A stretch of DNA of 64,000 nt from Halobacillus ihumii (GCF_902726645.1 NZ_CACVAO010000001.1:3668636-3732635), one strand, 5' to 3'; counted from the stretch's first letter, positions 7,647 through 17,424 are shown. A program made the numbers and translations. Notes: generated from the letters alone by a model not told the origin.

Positions 7647-9443
7647 ATGAAAGAATCGAAGTTTAATTTTATGTGGGATTTAGATAGCTTGTTCGTAGAT
7701 GGAAGCGGATCACTTCAATTTAATGAACATGTCAAACACATGGAAAACAAAATATATGAGCTTGAAGAAATGGTTTATCTTTTTGAAACCCCGCAAGAAA
7801 AAGACGAAGCATATAGAGTTGCAGCTATAATTGAATACATAACTGACATTGAAAATAACCTGGCACAGGCCAATTCTTTTATATCCTGCCTTCTTGCACA
7901 GAACTCACAGGATTATAAGGCTTCAAGACTACAAGGAAAAACATCCTCTATAAATGCTCGATTTGAGTCGAATGTAAAGCGAGTACAAAAAGTCCTCGTA
8001 AATACAAATCAACAATTGTGGGAAAAGCTAGTAGATACTGAGATTCTAAAAGAATATAAATTCATATTAAATGATTGGTGTGAACAGGCTAAGTACTACC
8101 TTTCAAATAAAGAAGAAAGGTTAGTGTCAGATTTAATGGTTGATGGTTATCATGCTTGGGGAAAAGTTTATAATTCACTTCTCAGTAGTATTAGAGTTCA
8201 TGTTCAAATCGACGGGGAGAATAAGGAGTTATCAGTTGCTCAAGCAATAAATTTGCGTTCGCATCCTGATGAAGGGGTTCGAAAAGAATCACATAATGCT
8301 CTAGAAGACATCTGGACTGAGAAAGAAGAATTATTTGCAAGCATACTTAATCATATTGCTGGGTTCAGGGTACAAGTGAATAAAAGAAGAGGTGTGAAAA
8401 ACGTACTAGAACAACCTCTCATGGATAATCGTATGAAGAGGGAAACGTTGGATGCCATGTGGAGAGCGTTGAAGCAATATAAAAAACCTTTTGCTAATTA
8501 CTTAAAACAAAAGGCCAAAATATTTGGTGATAATAAAATGGAATCTTATAATTTCTGGGCTCCCATGGCGCAAAGTCCTTATCAAATAAATTACGAAGAA
8601 GCAGTCGGGTTTATTTTGGAGCATTTTAGTCAATTTGGAACAGAATTAGAAAGTTTTTCTCGACATGCATTTGATAACGGCTGGATAGATGCAGAAGATC
8701 GCCCGAATAAATCAGCAGTGGCGTTTTGTACAGGGTTTCCGATTTCAGAGGAGTCAAGAGTTTTTATGACATATGGGGGTAGAATCACTGATGTACTAAC
8801 TTTGGCACATGAACTGGGTCACGCTTTTCATAATCATGCTATGGGACCTGTTCATGCAGTGAATAAACATTACCCTATGAGTATAGCTGAAACAGCTTCA
8901 ACTTTTTCCGAAATGATCATCTTAGATGCAGCGATGGATAAAGCAGAATCTAGAAATGAAAAATTGTTCCTGCTGGATGAAAAATTAAAGCGTAGTGTGA
9001 TGAACTTTATGAATATACACGCTAGGTTTTTGTTTGAAGAGAAATTTTACAAAGAACGGGAAAAAGGGTTCGTCTCCTCATCACGATTAAATGTGCTCAT
9101 GCAAAACGCACTAGATGAGGGGTATGAAGGCTCTCTGGATAACCCATCTATTCATTCCTGGGTCTGGACACCGCATTTTTATCTTACTAAATCACCTTTT
9201 TACAACTTTCCCTATACATTTGGATACTTATTTTCTCTTAGTATCTATGCGAAGGCAAAGGAAAAAGGAAGAGATTTTGAAAAAAGTTATTTAGAACTGC
9301 TTCGTGATTCAGGGAATATGTCCACAGAGGATTTAGTCATGAAGCATTTGGGGGAAGATATTACATCAAAGTCGTTTTGGGAGAAAGGGATGGCGTTATG
9401 CGTGAAAGATGCTGAAGATTTTATTAAACTGAGTTCTATATAA
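7647..9443 (+). CDS. M3 family oligoendopeptidase (PepF-type)
   Basis: A 598-residue soluble metallopeptidase. The zinc site is LTLAHELGHAFHNH (HExxH) with the third ligand in the SIAETASTFSEM helix, about 25 residues later, as in the M3/PepF family, and the C-terminal YxFGYLFSLSIYA segment is also typical. The length matches the usual about 600 residues. It is cytosolic, with no signal peptide, and cleaves oligopeptides during peptide recycling. GGGAGG lies 7 bases before the ATG. It appears to be a single-gene unit. Confidence 0.93.
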   Translation: MKESKFNFMWDLDSLFVDGSGSLQFNEHVKHMENKIYELEEMVYLFETPQEKDEAYRVAAIIEYITDIENNLAQANSFISCLLAQNSQDYKASRLQGKTSSINARFESNVKRVQKVLVNTNQQLWEKLVDTEILKEYKFILNDWCEQAKYYLSNKEERLVSDLMVDGYHAWGKVYNSLLSSIRVHVQIDGENKELSVAQAINLRSHPDEGVRKESHNALEDIWTEKEELFASILNHIAGFRVQVNKRRGVKNVLEQPLMDNRMKRETLDAMWRALKQYKKPFANYLKQKAKIFGDNKMESYNFWAPMAQSPYQINYEEAVGFILEHFSQFGTELESFSRHAFDNGWIDAEDRPNKSAVAFCTGFPISEESRVFMTYGGRITDVLTLAHELGHAFHNHAMGPVHAVNKHYPMSIAETASTFSEMIILDAAMDKAESRNEKLFLLDEKLKRSVMNFMNIHARFLFEEKFYKEREKGFVSSSRLNVLMQNALDEGYEGSLDNPSIHSWVWTPHFYLTKSPFYNFPYTFGYLFSLSIYAKAKEKGRDFEKSYLELLRDSGNMSTEDLVMKHLGEDITSKSFWEKGMALCVKDAEDFIKLSSI

Positions 9444-9519
9444 TGGCCGGTTATAATGAAGTGTTTCCATACACTGGTGGTTAAAAATTTTGTTTATGGT
9501 GTATCGAAAAAAATTTAGG

Positions 9520-9632
9520 AACGGTCAACTATATGCGGGGGTACGGAACGTTTGGAAGCACATTTTCCTAATGCTGATTAAGAACTTTTTCTGCGTCAGA
9601 TACTCCTTACAGTAGGTTGACCGTTTTCTTTT
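9520..9632. repeat. 10-bp perfect inverted repeat with long spacer
   Basis: AACGGTCAAC at 9520-9529 pairs perfectly with GTTGACCGTT at 9616-9625, which is followed by TTCTTTT. The 86-base spacer shows no ORF. It could be the end of the peptidase transcript (long-loop terminator) or ends of a very short decayed mobile unit. Nothing else is visible in 9444-9707. Confidence 0.4.
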
Positions 9633-9707
9633 GCACATCTAAATGAGCGGAAGGCAAGTGGGGGGCTATACGTGAGTACTGATTAGGATGAGTCAGTTCA
9701 CTGATGA

Positions 9708-11582
9708 TCAGTCCAACTGTGAATGATATTTTTCAACATATCGACTCAACGTCAGCAATGGCCATATATAATTATAACTATGATAATATATATAAAAGCT
9801 GCCCGGAAGTCCTGCCCCTGTAGGATACGTGAAACCCTGGCCGCGTTCGTGTAACTGATATAACAAACAATCGATTCCGCGGTTGATTTCCTCCGTCGGT
9901 CCACTGTAAACCGAAATTAATGCGTCTAAAGCCCAAGCCGTTTGCGATGGCGTGCTAAAACTTAGGGGGACATAGTTTTTTTCAATATCACTCTGACAGG
10001 ATTCACCCCAGCCCCCATCCTTATTTTGGATGCTCTTCAACCACTGAACACCTTTTTCAACCGAGGTATGATCACGTTTAACTCCCACGGCTCTCATTCC
10101 TGTGATCGCAGCCCAAGTCCCATAAATATAAGAAACTCCCCAACGTCCATACCACGCACCATTCGTTTCTTGATTTTCCACGAGCCAATTGACGCCGCTT
10201 TTAATTTGAGGATGGTAAAGGTTTAAGCGTGCGTCCCGGCCAAGAAACTCCATGGTGCGTCCTGTTAAATCAGCCGTTGAGGGATCTATGCTCGCGGCTT
10301 CAGCTCCATCGATCGGCACGAGCTTCAATATTTTTTTATCAGTATTTTTTTCAAAAGCAGGCCATCCACCGTCATGATTTTGCATGCTTAAGGCCCATTT
10401 CATTCCTCTAAACCAGGATTGTCTGATGGGTGGAGATTGACTCGCTGTATTCTTTATGGCTCTTAATGCTGCGGTTGTATCATCGACATCCGGGTTCATT
10501 GTATTACTATCTGAAAAACCCCATCCTCCTGGTAAAACATAGGGATTATGGATTGCCCAATCGCCATATCTATAATGCTGTTTTTGTAATAGATAATAAT
10601 TGGCTTTTTGAATCGTTGGGGAAGAACTTTCTACTCCAGCTGTTTGCAGGGCATGGGAGATGAGCGAGGTGTCCCAGACGGTCGAGGGTGAATTTTGTAT
10701 ATGGTCATTCGAACATTGCAAAGACTTTAAACCCCTCACGGCATTTTGGATGACAGGGTCGTCTTTAGAATAACCCAAAGCCAGCAGTGAAAAAATCATT
10801 AAAAAGGTGGCACTAAAATAACTATACAGTGTCCCATTCGGTTCAATTCTTCCTATCATAAACCGATTGGCTTTTTCGAGGGCCATTCGATGTAACTCAC
10901 TGGGTAATCCGATTAACCTTTTGATGCTTTGTGTAATAAAAGACATACTGCCTGATCTGAATTCCTCAAAATAATCATTATCTGAAACACGATGATTGAG
11001 TAAATGAGATAAATTAGGGGTTTCTTTTCCCTTCAACACGAACTTTTGATCAGCAACGATTAACATCGGAGCCATATGAACTCGTGCATAGCCGACGAAA
11101 TCAAAAAAGTTAATCGGGAAGGACTGGGGAAGTAATATCATTTCTATCGGGACAGGAAAGAATTTAGGCCAAGGTAATTGACCGGTTACGGCCAGCATCA
11201 TTTTCGTCAGTGAAGTGGCTTGATTAAGCCCTCCTTTTTTCATAATAAATTGCTTTGCCATTCGCATGTCCAGATCTTCTTGTTGTTTGTACCCGGAATA
11301 GAGGAGGGCATAGTAAGCCTCAATCGTGGCTGAAAGGTTCCCTTCCTCTTCATCCTCATAAAGTTTCCACGTGCCATTCTCGCATTGTTTGGACTGAATT
11401 CGGTGAGCCAGCTGGTGTATTAATTCTTCGTCATTTATTTCAAGTGACCTCAATAGAATAATCATATAAGCATCAGTCATCGGAGGGCCTTCAAAACAAA
11501 ATCGCCAACTACCATCCTCTGTCTGCCTATCTTGCAACATCTCAATAAGATGATTGATTTCTGCCTTCATTCGCTCCTCCAT
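9708..11582 (-). CDS. sqhC: Squalene-hopene cyclase family protein (sporulenol synthase type)
   Basis: A 624-residue triterpene cyclase. It carries many QW-type repeats (GTWKLY, GGWGFS, GGWPAFEK, GGWGES, GAWYGRWG) and the catalytic acid motif MNPDVDDTTA (DxDD), in the position expected for class II cyclases. Length and lack of the extended N-terminus fit the Bacillus sporulenol synthase SqhC better than hopanoid-producing cyclases, which cyclises tetraprenyl-beta-curcumene to sporulenol in spores. The ATG at 11582 has AAGGAGTG 9 bases upstream. It is divergent from a DUF2515 gene. The exact polyprenyl substrate is inferred. Confidence 0.9.
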   Translation of the reverse strand: MEERMKAEINHLIEMLQDRQTEDGSWRFCFEGPPMTDAYMIILLRSLEINDEELIHQLAHRIQSKQCENGTWKLYEDEEEGNLSATIEAYYALLYSGYKQQEDLDMRMAKQFIMKKGGLNQATSLTKMMLAVTGQLPWPKFFPVPIEMILLPQSFPINFFDFVGYARVHMAPMLIVADQKFVLKGKETPNLSHLLNHRVSDNDYFEEFRSGSMSFITQSIKRLIGLPSELHRMALEKANRFMIGRIEPNGTLYSYFSATFLMIFSLLALGYSKDDPVIQNAVRGLKSLQCSNDHIQNSPSTVWDTSLISHALQTAGVESSSPTIQKANYYLLQKQHYRYGDWAIHNPYVLPGGWGFSDSNTMNPDVDDTTAALRAIKNTASQSPPIRQSWFRGMKWALSMQNHDGGWPAFEKNTDKKILKLVPIDGAEAASIDPSTADLTGRTMEFLGRDARLNLYHPQIKSGVNWLVENQETNGAWYGRWGVSYIYGTWAAITGMRAVGVKRDHTSVEKGVQWLKSIQNKDGGWGESCQSDIEKNYVPLSFSTPSQTAWALDALISVYSGPTEEINRGIDCLLYQLHERGQGFTYPTGAGLPGSFYIYYHSYNYIWPLLTLSRYVEKYHSQLD

Positions 11583-11615
11583 AGGTGATCACTCCTTCAT
11601 GAGTAATGTATTCAT

Positions 11616-11644
11616 TTGAAAAATTGAATATCACAGTATATGAT
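11616..11644 (+). promoter_or_regulatory. Sigma-A-like promoter of the DUF2515 gene
   Basis: TTGAAA (11616-11621), 17 bases, TATGAT (11639-11644), in the short divergent region between the cyclase gene and the DUF2515 gene; start codon 36 bases downstream. Confidence 0.5.
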
Positions 11645-11679
11645 GAATCGTTTTAACTCTACATATAGAAGGTGAGTCG

Positions 11680-12825
11680 ATGGGAAATAGGCTAATGAAA
11701 GGGAAGTTGTTTCTTCATCATAAACTGTCATCAAGTTTGAAAAAGATAAAGAAAAACTTAAAAAACCTTCAGCCCTCCCCAATTTCAGAGGAACAATTAA
11801 GTACAGAAGAACAAGATATCATTGATTTTGTAAAAAAGGAAACAGCTCAACTCAACAGCAATAACATCACCAGAACGCAAGGCTATTTAGATTTTTATCG
11901 GCAATTTCCTGAAATTCATTGGGCGTTTTTGGGTCATATGGTATCCAGGAATGGCGGATGGAATATGACCGATCTTAAAGGAGATTTCTTGCCAAAAATA
12001 TTATCGGTTGATGAAAAGCAAAATTTCTTTACTTTCTTAGAACGGGGAAATTGGCTGATTTTTCATGATATTTATCCGCAATTGCTGTTATATCAAGAAA
12101 GTATCAGACGGAACACCAATTTATTTTATCTTTTACCTGCCATCGGAGTTTCTCGGTTCATGGAAGTGATATGGAACCACTTTTGGGAAGAAAGTGACGA
12201 ATATCTTCTGGCCATTGCTCTCGTGATTAATGAACAAAGTTATTTAGAAAAAAGGGTCGTTCAACAGCCGCACTATCAAAAAACAGTGTTAAATACATTA
12301 GAATTTAAACTGCAAGATTTATTAAGTTTGAATCAAATCCTTTTTCCCTGCTCAGAAGGAGATAAAATTAAGATCCGCGGTCAAACCATTCATCACTTCG
12401 CCTCTTTACACGAACGGATTTTATTAGGCATTCGATTATATAAGCTTCTATTTGAAGAGGGAAATTTCGCTGCTTTTTACAAATGGGCCCTGCAGCATCC
12501 TCATACCGGATCGAGAAGGGATTATTGGCCGATGTTATTCAATGATATTAATGAATCTATACCTGGGAAACCGATTAAACGACGAACAAGAAAGTGCCGG
12601 TTAAAGCCGGGGTCTCACCGGATCTATAGCCCTCAATTAAAGTATAGTTGGAAAAATGTCGAACATAAACAAGCAGAAGAAGGAGATTGGTATTCAACAT
12701 GGCAAATTGTCCGATATTTAAAAAAGGATACCCAATTCGTAGATGGGAATATTCAGGATGAATACTGTTACACGTTGGAAAAACTCGAATTCTCAATCCT
12801 CGCCAAACAATCGATTACACCTTAA
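11680..12825 (+). CDS. DUF2515 family protein (YppC-like)
   Basis: A 381-residue protein with no signal peptide and a basic N-terminus. Segments such as NNITRTQGYLDFYRQFPEIHW..LGHMVSRNGGWNMTDLKG and the later IGVSRFMEVIWNHFW fit the DUF2515 family as I remember it (B. subtilis YppC). No catalytic motif is recognisable and the function is unknown. The ATG follows AGAAGGTGAGT at good spacing. The last 68 bases overlap the next membrane-protein frame, so the two are probably co-transcribed. Confidence 0.75.
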   Translation: MGNRLMKGKLFLHHKLSSSLKKIKKNLKNLQPSPISEEQLSTEEQDIIDFVKKETAQLNSNNITRTQGYLDFYRQFPEIHWAFLGHMVSRNGGWNMTDLKGDFLPKILSVDEKQNFFTFLERGNWLIFHDIYPQLLLYQESIRRNTNLFYLLPAIGVSRFMEVIWNHFWEESDEYLLAIALVINEQSYLEKRVVQQPHYQKTVLNTLEFKLQDLLSLNQILFPCSEGDKIKIRGQTIHHFASLHERILLGIRLYKLLFEEGNFAAFYKWALQHPHTGSRRDYWPMLFNDINESIPGKPIKRRTRKCRLKPGSHRIYSPQLKYSWKNVEHKQAEEGDWYSTWQIVRYLKKDTQFVDGNIQDEYCYTLEKLEFSILAKQSITP

Positions 12826-13198
12826 AGGCTTATGGTGTACGATGATATTTGCTTCACTGATCGGGACGTACTTGGACCTTTGGATGGTGGGAGAGGGATA
12901 TTATGCATTTCCTAACCGGCCGTTTCCAAGTATTTTTTCTATTAATATCTTATTTACTCTTTTGATGTTACCTGTAGTAACGATAGCGGTTATATCTTTG
13001 TTCAGAGCATTCACTTCCTTTATACAACGGGGGCTGATCTCTCTATCTATCTTTCTTTTCATCCCAATCTTTGAACACGTCTCCGGTTTGTTTGGTGTTT
13101 TCACACATACTGGTGATTGGAATCATCTTTATTCTGGTTTTGGGTACGTCATCTTTACATTCGTCATTTGGAAGTTTTATCTATGGATGTCTTCCTGA
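12758..13198 (+). CDS. Small polytopic membrane protein, CBO0543-like
   Basis: About 146 residues with four or five hydrophobic segments: LIGTYLDLWMVGEGYYAFPNRPFP, IFSINILFTLLMLPVV, then LISLSIFLFIPIFEHVSG and a C-terminal YVIFTFVIWKFYLWM. This pattern resembles the CBO0543 family of uncharacterised Firmicutes membrane proteins. The start is uncertain: ATG 12758 gives the usual N-terminal length but has a weak ribosome-binding site and overlaps the upstream gene; ATG 12842 is the alternative. A second, frameshifted member of a similar family lies at 17674-18242. Function unknown. Confidence 0.6.
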   Translation: MNTVTRWKNSNSQSSPNNRLHLKGLWCTMIFASLIGTYLDLWMVGEGYYAFPNRPFPSIFSINILFTLLMLPVVTIAVISLFRAFTSFIQRGLISLSIFLFIPIFEHVSGLFGVFTHTGDWNHLYSGFGYVIFTFVIWKFYLWMSS

Positions 13199-13533
13199 AA
13201 AGTCTGGTTCCACTATCTCGCAATAGTACGGTAAACATCAATCATTGATAGTTGCAGTCCAATGTGCATGCTTATTGGGCTGTTTTTGGTGTGATGAACC
13301 ATCTTTTCGGAAACGCTATTGAACAAAAAGGCAGGTTAATAACACAAGTTATGGAGCATTTCATTGTAACAGTGAATGTTTTTTACTATATCCATCATTA
13401 ACTTTATGGAACATAAAAAAATAGGGAATGACTGTGATACGATAAATAGTGTTGAACTTATTAATACTTAGAGGTAAGAAAGTAATCAAGCATAAAAAAG
13501 CCCGGATCAGTTAGAAATGGAGTGAATCTAGTT
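13199..13533. other. Intergenic region before MFS gene
   Basis: About 335 bases without an ORF or RNA gene that I can support. No clear terminator or promoter; TTGAAC at 13453 with a downstream AT-rich stretch may be part of the transporter promoter. Confidence 0.25.
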
Positions 13534-14709
13534 TTGGAAATGAAAAAAGCATTACCTATTTTGTTTGCCGTGATGTTCTTCGTCATGGTGGGCTTTGGAA
13601 TTATTATCCCTGTATTGCCATTTTATGCTGAAGAATTGGGGGCTTCTCCTACACAATTGGGACTGCTTATGGCGGTTTATTCACTCATGCAGCTCCTTTT
13701 TGCCCCAATGTGGGGAAGGATTTCTGATAGGGTTGGCCGGAAGCCTGTGATCATGATTGGTATATTGGGGCTTTCGTTATCCTTTTTTCTCATGGCCGTT
13801 TCTTCGCAGCTTTGGATGCTCTTCGCTGCAAGAATAGTCGGCGGCTTTTTGTCTGCTGCTAACATGCCGACCATCATGGCTTATGTGGCTGATATTACAA
13901 CAGAGGAAGATCGGGGAAAAGGAATGGGAGTGATTGGCGCTTCGATCGGTCTTGGCTTTATACTGGGACCGGCAATTGGCGGTGTTTTCTCAAAGACTAG
14001 TTTAAGCATGCCCTTCTATATAGCTGGAGCTTCTTCTTTATTAACGCTCATCCTTGTGTGGCTTATCTTGAAGGAATCGTTGCCACACGAAAGCAGGGGT
14101 GGACAAACTGCTCAAAAGACTTCTTTAAAATATAGTCTGAGTGGATCGATATCGATTTTATATGTTCTGCAATTATTTGTATCTGTATCGTTAGCCGGCC
14201 TGGAAGCTACCTTTGCTTACTTTGCTGCTGAAGAAGCAGGAATAGGCACCGTAGAGCTGGGCTATCTTTTTATGATCATGGGGCTGGCTGGAGCCTTTGT
14301 ACAAGGAGGATTAGTCGGTAAACTAACGAAAAAATTTGGAGAAGGATTTGTCATTCAAATTGGAATCACAATTTCAGCTCTAGGTTTTGGACTAATTCTG
14401 CTCATTGATAGTTTTGTAACTGCAGCCGTCTTTTTGACGATCTTCGGGGTTGGAAATGGGATCATCCGTCCAAGTGTTTCCGCTTTATTAACGAAAAAGT
14501 CTACAGCAGGGTATGGCAGTACAACAGGTCTTTTGTCTTCCTTTGATTCACTGGGGAGAATCATTGGTCCTCCATTAGGCGGGTGGCTCTTTTCTATCTT
14601 CATAGGCTTGCCTTATCTATCAGGGATATTATTATCGTTGATCGCATTTTGCCTGTATCGACTCTATCTCGGACAATCAAAAAAATATAGATCAGCCTCA
14701 TCATTATAA
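13534..14709 (+). CDS. MFS drug/metabolite efflux transporter (12 TM, DHA1-type)
   Basis: A 391-residue membrane protein with 12 predicted TM helices. Motif A lies in the TM2-3 loop (GRISDRVGRKPVIM), and the motif C-like GVIGASIGLGFILGPAIGG in TM5 marks drug:H+ antiporters of the TetA/NorA/Blt group. The start is taken as TTG 13534 because GGAG lies 11 bases upstream; GTG 13522 overlaps that signal and ATG 13540 is too far. It is followed by a terminator, so monocistronic. Substrate unknown; export of small toxic compounds is inferred. Confidence 0.88.
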   Translation: MEMKKALPILFAVMFFVMVGFGIIIPVLPFYAEELGASPTQLGLLMAVYSLMQLLFAPMWGRISDRVGRKPVIMIGILGLSLSFFLMAVSSQLWMLFAARIVGGFLSAANMPTIMAYVADITTEEDRGKGMGVIGASIGLGFILGPAIGGVFSKTSLSMPFYIAGASSLLTLILVWLILKESLPHESRGGQTAQKTSLKYSLSGSISILYVLQLFVSVSLAGLEATFAYFAAEEAGIGTVELGYLFMIMGLAGAFVQGGLVGKLTKKFGEGFVIQIGITISALGFGLILLIDSFVTAAVFLTIFGVGNGIIRPSVSALLTKKSTAGYGSTTGLLSSFDSLGRIIGPPLGGWLFSIFIGLPYLSGILLSLIAFCLYRLYLGQSKKYRSASSL

Positions 14710-14747
14710 GTAAAATATTTATTAACAGGCTAAGGGCTAAAGAGGGT

Positions 14748-14780
14748 ACGCAATTCTGACATAGTGAATTGCGTTCTTTT
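14748..14780 (+). terminator. Terminator of MFS transporter gene
   Basis: Perfect 9-bp stem ACGCAATTC/GAATTGCGT, 9-base loop, then TCTTTTG. Confidence 0.75.
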
Positions 14781-14963
14781 GTTAGGCAGGGCGACATATT
14801 TTGAGTACGGTAATTTAAAGTGAAAAAATAATTCGTACTCTCGAACATGTCATCAACGTACGATGGTCATTTAAACATTTTAAAAGGAATCGTACAAGGT
14901 TTGGCCAAACTAGTTTAGAAAGATTAAATCGGTTTGTGATCAACTTTTAGGAAGTGAATAACT

Positions 14964-15194
14964 TTGGGTCACATTGATAAACGCAATCGTCTGGATGAGG
15001 AGCCTTTCAGTTATCGAGTCACGAAAAATAATACTGTTTTTATTGATTGGCACAACAAACAAGCAAAGATTCTTAAAGGCAAGGAGGCGGAAAAATTTCT
15101 AAACAAAGTTAAGCGGGTTAACGATGGGAAAGAGTTGCAGCTTATGATGGCTAACATAACTGGAAATTTCAAAAGAGGGAATGAGCGGGAATAA
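14964..15194 (+). CDS. Small hydrophilic protein, unrecognised
   Basis: A 76-residue protein starting at TTG 14964, supported by AGGAAGTG about 8 bases upstream; no upstream ATG is available in frame. Sequence is charged, with VFIDWHNKQAKILKGKEAEKFLNKV suggesting a small beta-hairpin plus helix. No family recognised. Downstream (22 bases) lies a second small ORF with a strong ribosome-binding site but an early stop, probably the same transcript. Confidence 0.55.
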   Translation: MGHIDKRNRLDEEPFSYRVTKNNTVFIDWHNKQAKILKGKEAEKFLNKVKRVNDGKELQLMMANITGNFKRGNERE

Positions 15195-15215
15195 TAACTT
15201 AGGGAGGATCATTAA

Positions 15216-15428
15216 ATGCAGTTTAATTGAGCTTTAGAAAGGCATATGCAAGAACTCAACAGTCTAAAGAACTATCATTTTGCGGTGTTACTCATTCATT
15301 ATGATGATTTGGATCACGAGGGAAAGCCTTATCATCAGGAATACTATCTTCATCTCGTTTCTAAAAAGGAAATAACGATTGGCTTCTTATCTATAATACA
15401 TTTATTAAGTAATTATAAGAAAATTTGA
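15216..15428 (+). pseudogene. Small gene interrupted by in-frame TGA at codon 5
   Basis: GGGAGG at 15202 gives good spacing to ATG 15216, but the frame reads M-Q-F-N-TGA (15228-15230) and then continues open for 65 codons to 15428 (ALERHMQELNSLKNYHFAVL...). An internal ATG at 15246 has only a poor AAAGG three bases away. The simplest reading is a TGG-to-TGA nonsense mutation; restart at 15246 or read-through is possible. The product would be about 70 residues, no family recognised. Confidence 0.5.
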
Positions 15429-15653
15429 AATTAATGATCGAATTTTGAAGGTGTTTTTTTATAAAAATAGAAGGGGAATAAGAAGGACAGTTTTTTTTAC
15501 GTGCTGCTGTAGGTGACGCGGCTGTTACAGGGGGAGCAGCAATAAAATCGTACAGGAAGTAAGCCAAGGGTCCTCAAGTTGAGGTAATGACTTTAGGAAT
15601 ACATAAGTAAGAAGCCAGTCTTTTCTATGAAACTGTGTAAGGAGGAGTGAAAC
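15429..15653. other. Intergenic, possible gene remnant
   Basis: No intact gene. From 15484 to 15561 one plus-strand frame reads GQFFLRAAVGDAAVTGGAAI and ends in KSYRK-stop, which looks like the end of a small membrane or Gly/Ala-rich protein, but has no start codon. I treat it as a remnant with low confidence. Confidence 0.2.
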
Positions 15654-17393
15654 ATGAATAAGAGACTAAAATCAGCGGCGATGCTGATGACCATTTTAAT
15701 GTTTTTGTCGACTTTGACTAGTACAGGACATGTAAGCGGGGCATCAGTCGATTCGCAAAAACACGAAGATACTACTCAAACAGACATACCAGTGGCAGGG
15801 CAGCCAGATTCAAGCTTTACACCATACTATAATAAGATCTACAGCTTGCCTGAACAAGTTGAAGCATTGTATCCGACGCCGGATGTAGAATTTAAGACAC
15901 CTGGATTCAAGCCAGGGAAATCGAATTTTACGACTCAGCAGGAAATGATGTCGTTTTTACAAAAATTGGACCGTTCAAGTGACGTGATGAAGATGAAAGT
16001 CGCGGGTCATTCCCTTGAAGGACGTGACATTCCTATAGTCGTTCTATCAACCAGTCATGGAAATAAGGAAGAGTTTAAGAATAAAACAACTGTAATGCTG
16101 GAAGGCCAGGTACATGGGGACGAGCCAACGGGTGGAGAATCCGTACTCGTTATGGCGCAAAAGTTGGCAAAAGAGAAACTTGGAGAGAACGTCCTTGATG
16201 AGATTAATGTCATTTTAGTCCCGCGAATCAACCCGGACGGTTCTTATTACTTTCAGCGCCAGACTGCAAATCAATTAGATGCTAACCGTGATCATGTGAA
16301 ACTGGAGCTCCCTGCTATTCGCACGCTTCATAAGATTTTCAACAAGTATCAACCAGAAGTGGTTATTAGTGCACATGGGTATTTAGGACTTCCAAGTAAA
16401 TTTCCAAATCCGCAAAAATTACCGGGAATAGGAGAAGAGGGAGCCATTCCTTATCACGATATTCTATTGGCACCTGATTTGAACTTAAATATTCCGAAAT
16501 CAGTTCGAAAAAAAGCAACAAAATGGTTTGTGAAACCAACGCATAAAGCACTTGAAGAAGAGGGTTTTTCATCCTATCCGTACTATCTGCTTAAGAAGTC
16601 AGCTGAGAAACCGACTATCACAGGAGGCAGTCTGGCTGCCGGAATAGACACTAACGCTTACGGTCTCCAACCCGCTTTCACGATTCTAGTCGAAAGCCGG
16701 GGTTACGGGCTGGGCCGTGAAACCTTTAAACGTCGTGTAGCTGCATCCGTAACGGCTCACACCAATATCATTAAAACAGCAGCACAACGTGCAAATGCCA
16801 TCGAATCTGTGATCCAGCATGCTAAAGCGAAAATTACGCGTCAAGGCGAAAAGATAGGGAAAAAAGATAACATCGTTTTGGATAGTAAACGGCAAGAACT
16901 CCCGGGTCAGCAGTACCTAGAAGTTGTTGACATTGAGGAAGGGGCAGTCGAACGGATTCCGGTGAATTTTTTAAGTTCACAACAATCGGTACCGACACAG
17001 GAAATCGTTCGTCCAACTTCTTATATTATGCCTCCAGCCTATCATGAGATCGCGAAGAAGCTGAAACTGCAAGGTGTCGAGGTGAAAAAGCTGAAGGAAA
17101 CGAAAGTACTGGAAGTGGAACGCTATAAAGTGACGGATAAAAAAGTGGATGACACATACTATCAAGGTCATCTGCTGACACATGTTGAAACAGATAGGAA
17201 AAAGAAAACTTATCGCTTTCCTAAAGGAAGCTATGTGTTCAGCTCTGCTCAGCCAGAGGCTAATCTAATTGCTTTATCACTCGAACCGGAGTCTGAAGTA
17301 GGGTATGTCACCTATAACTACCTGCCTGTTAATGAAGGGGACATTGTTCCCGTTTATCGGTATATGAAAGAGGAAAAAATCGTAGAGGATTAA
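15654..17393 (+). CDS. Secreted M14 family zinc carboxypeptidase
   Basis: A 579-residue protein with a Sec signal peptide (about residues 1-31, ending near HVSGAS). The M14 domain (about residues 85-380) shows GQVHGDEPTGGE (H and E zinc ligands), NPDGSYYFQRQ, LDANRDH and the third ligand in VVISAHGY; a catalytic-type Glu lies in FTILVESRGYG. The last 180 residues are a beta-rich domain with no recognised motif. It likely trims peptides or cell-wall peptides outside the cell. The ATG is preceded by AAGGAGGAG. It is apparently monocistronic. Confidence 0.9.
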   Translation: MNKRLKSAAMLMTILMFLSTLTSTGHVSGASVDSQKHEDTTQTDIPVAGQPDSSFTPYYNKIYSLPEQVEALYPTPDVEFKTPGFKPGKSNFTTQQEMMSFLQKLDRSSDVMKMKVAGHSLEGRDIPIVVLSTSHGNKEEFKNKTTVMLEGQVHGDEPTGGESVLVMAQKLAKEKLGENVLDEINVILVPRINPDGSYYFQRQTANQLDANRDHVKLELPAIRTLHKIFNKYQPEVVISAHGYLGLPSKFPNPQKLPGIGEEGAIPYHDILLAPDLNLNIPKSVRKKATKWFVKPTHKALEEEGFSSYPYYLLKKSAEKPTITGGSLAAGIDTNAYGLQPAFTILVESRGYGLGRETFKRRVAASVTAHTNIIKTAAQRANAIESVIQHAKAKITRQGEKIGKKDNIVLDSKRQELPGQQYLEVVDIEEGAVERIPVNFLSSQQSVPTQEIVRPTSYIMPPAYHEIAKKLKLQGVEVKKLKETKVLEVERYKVTDKKVDDTYYQGHLLTHVETDRKKKTYRFPKGSYVFSSAQPEANLIALSLEPESEVGYVTYNYLPVNEGDIVPVYRYMKEEKIVED

Positions 17394-17424
17394 TAAACAG
17401 ACACTTAATACTAGAACCCCTTAT

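Noticed and set aside
7532..7666. 44-codon ORF overlapping the M3 peptidase start
   Set aside because: No ribosome-binding site at proper distance and overlaps the start of a certain gene.
14803..14840. Inverted repeat GAGTACG/CGTACTC and further CGTAC motifs
   Set aside because: Short and within an AT-rich gap; could be an operator but nothing supports a specific role.
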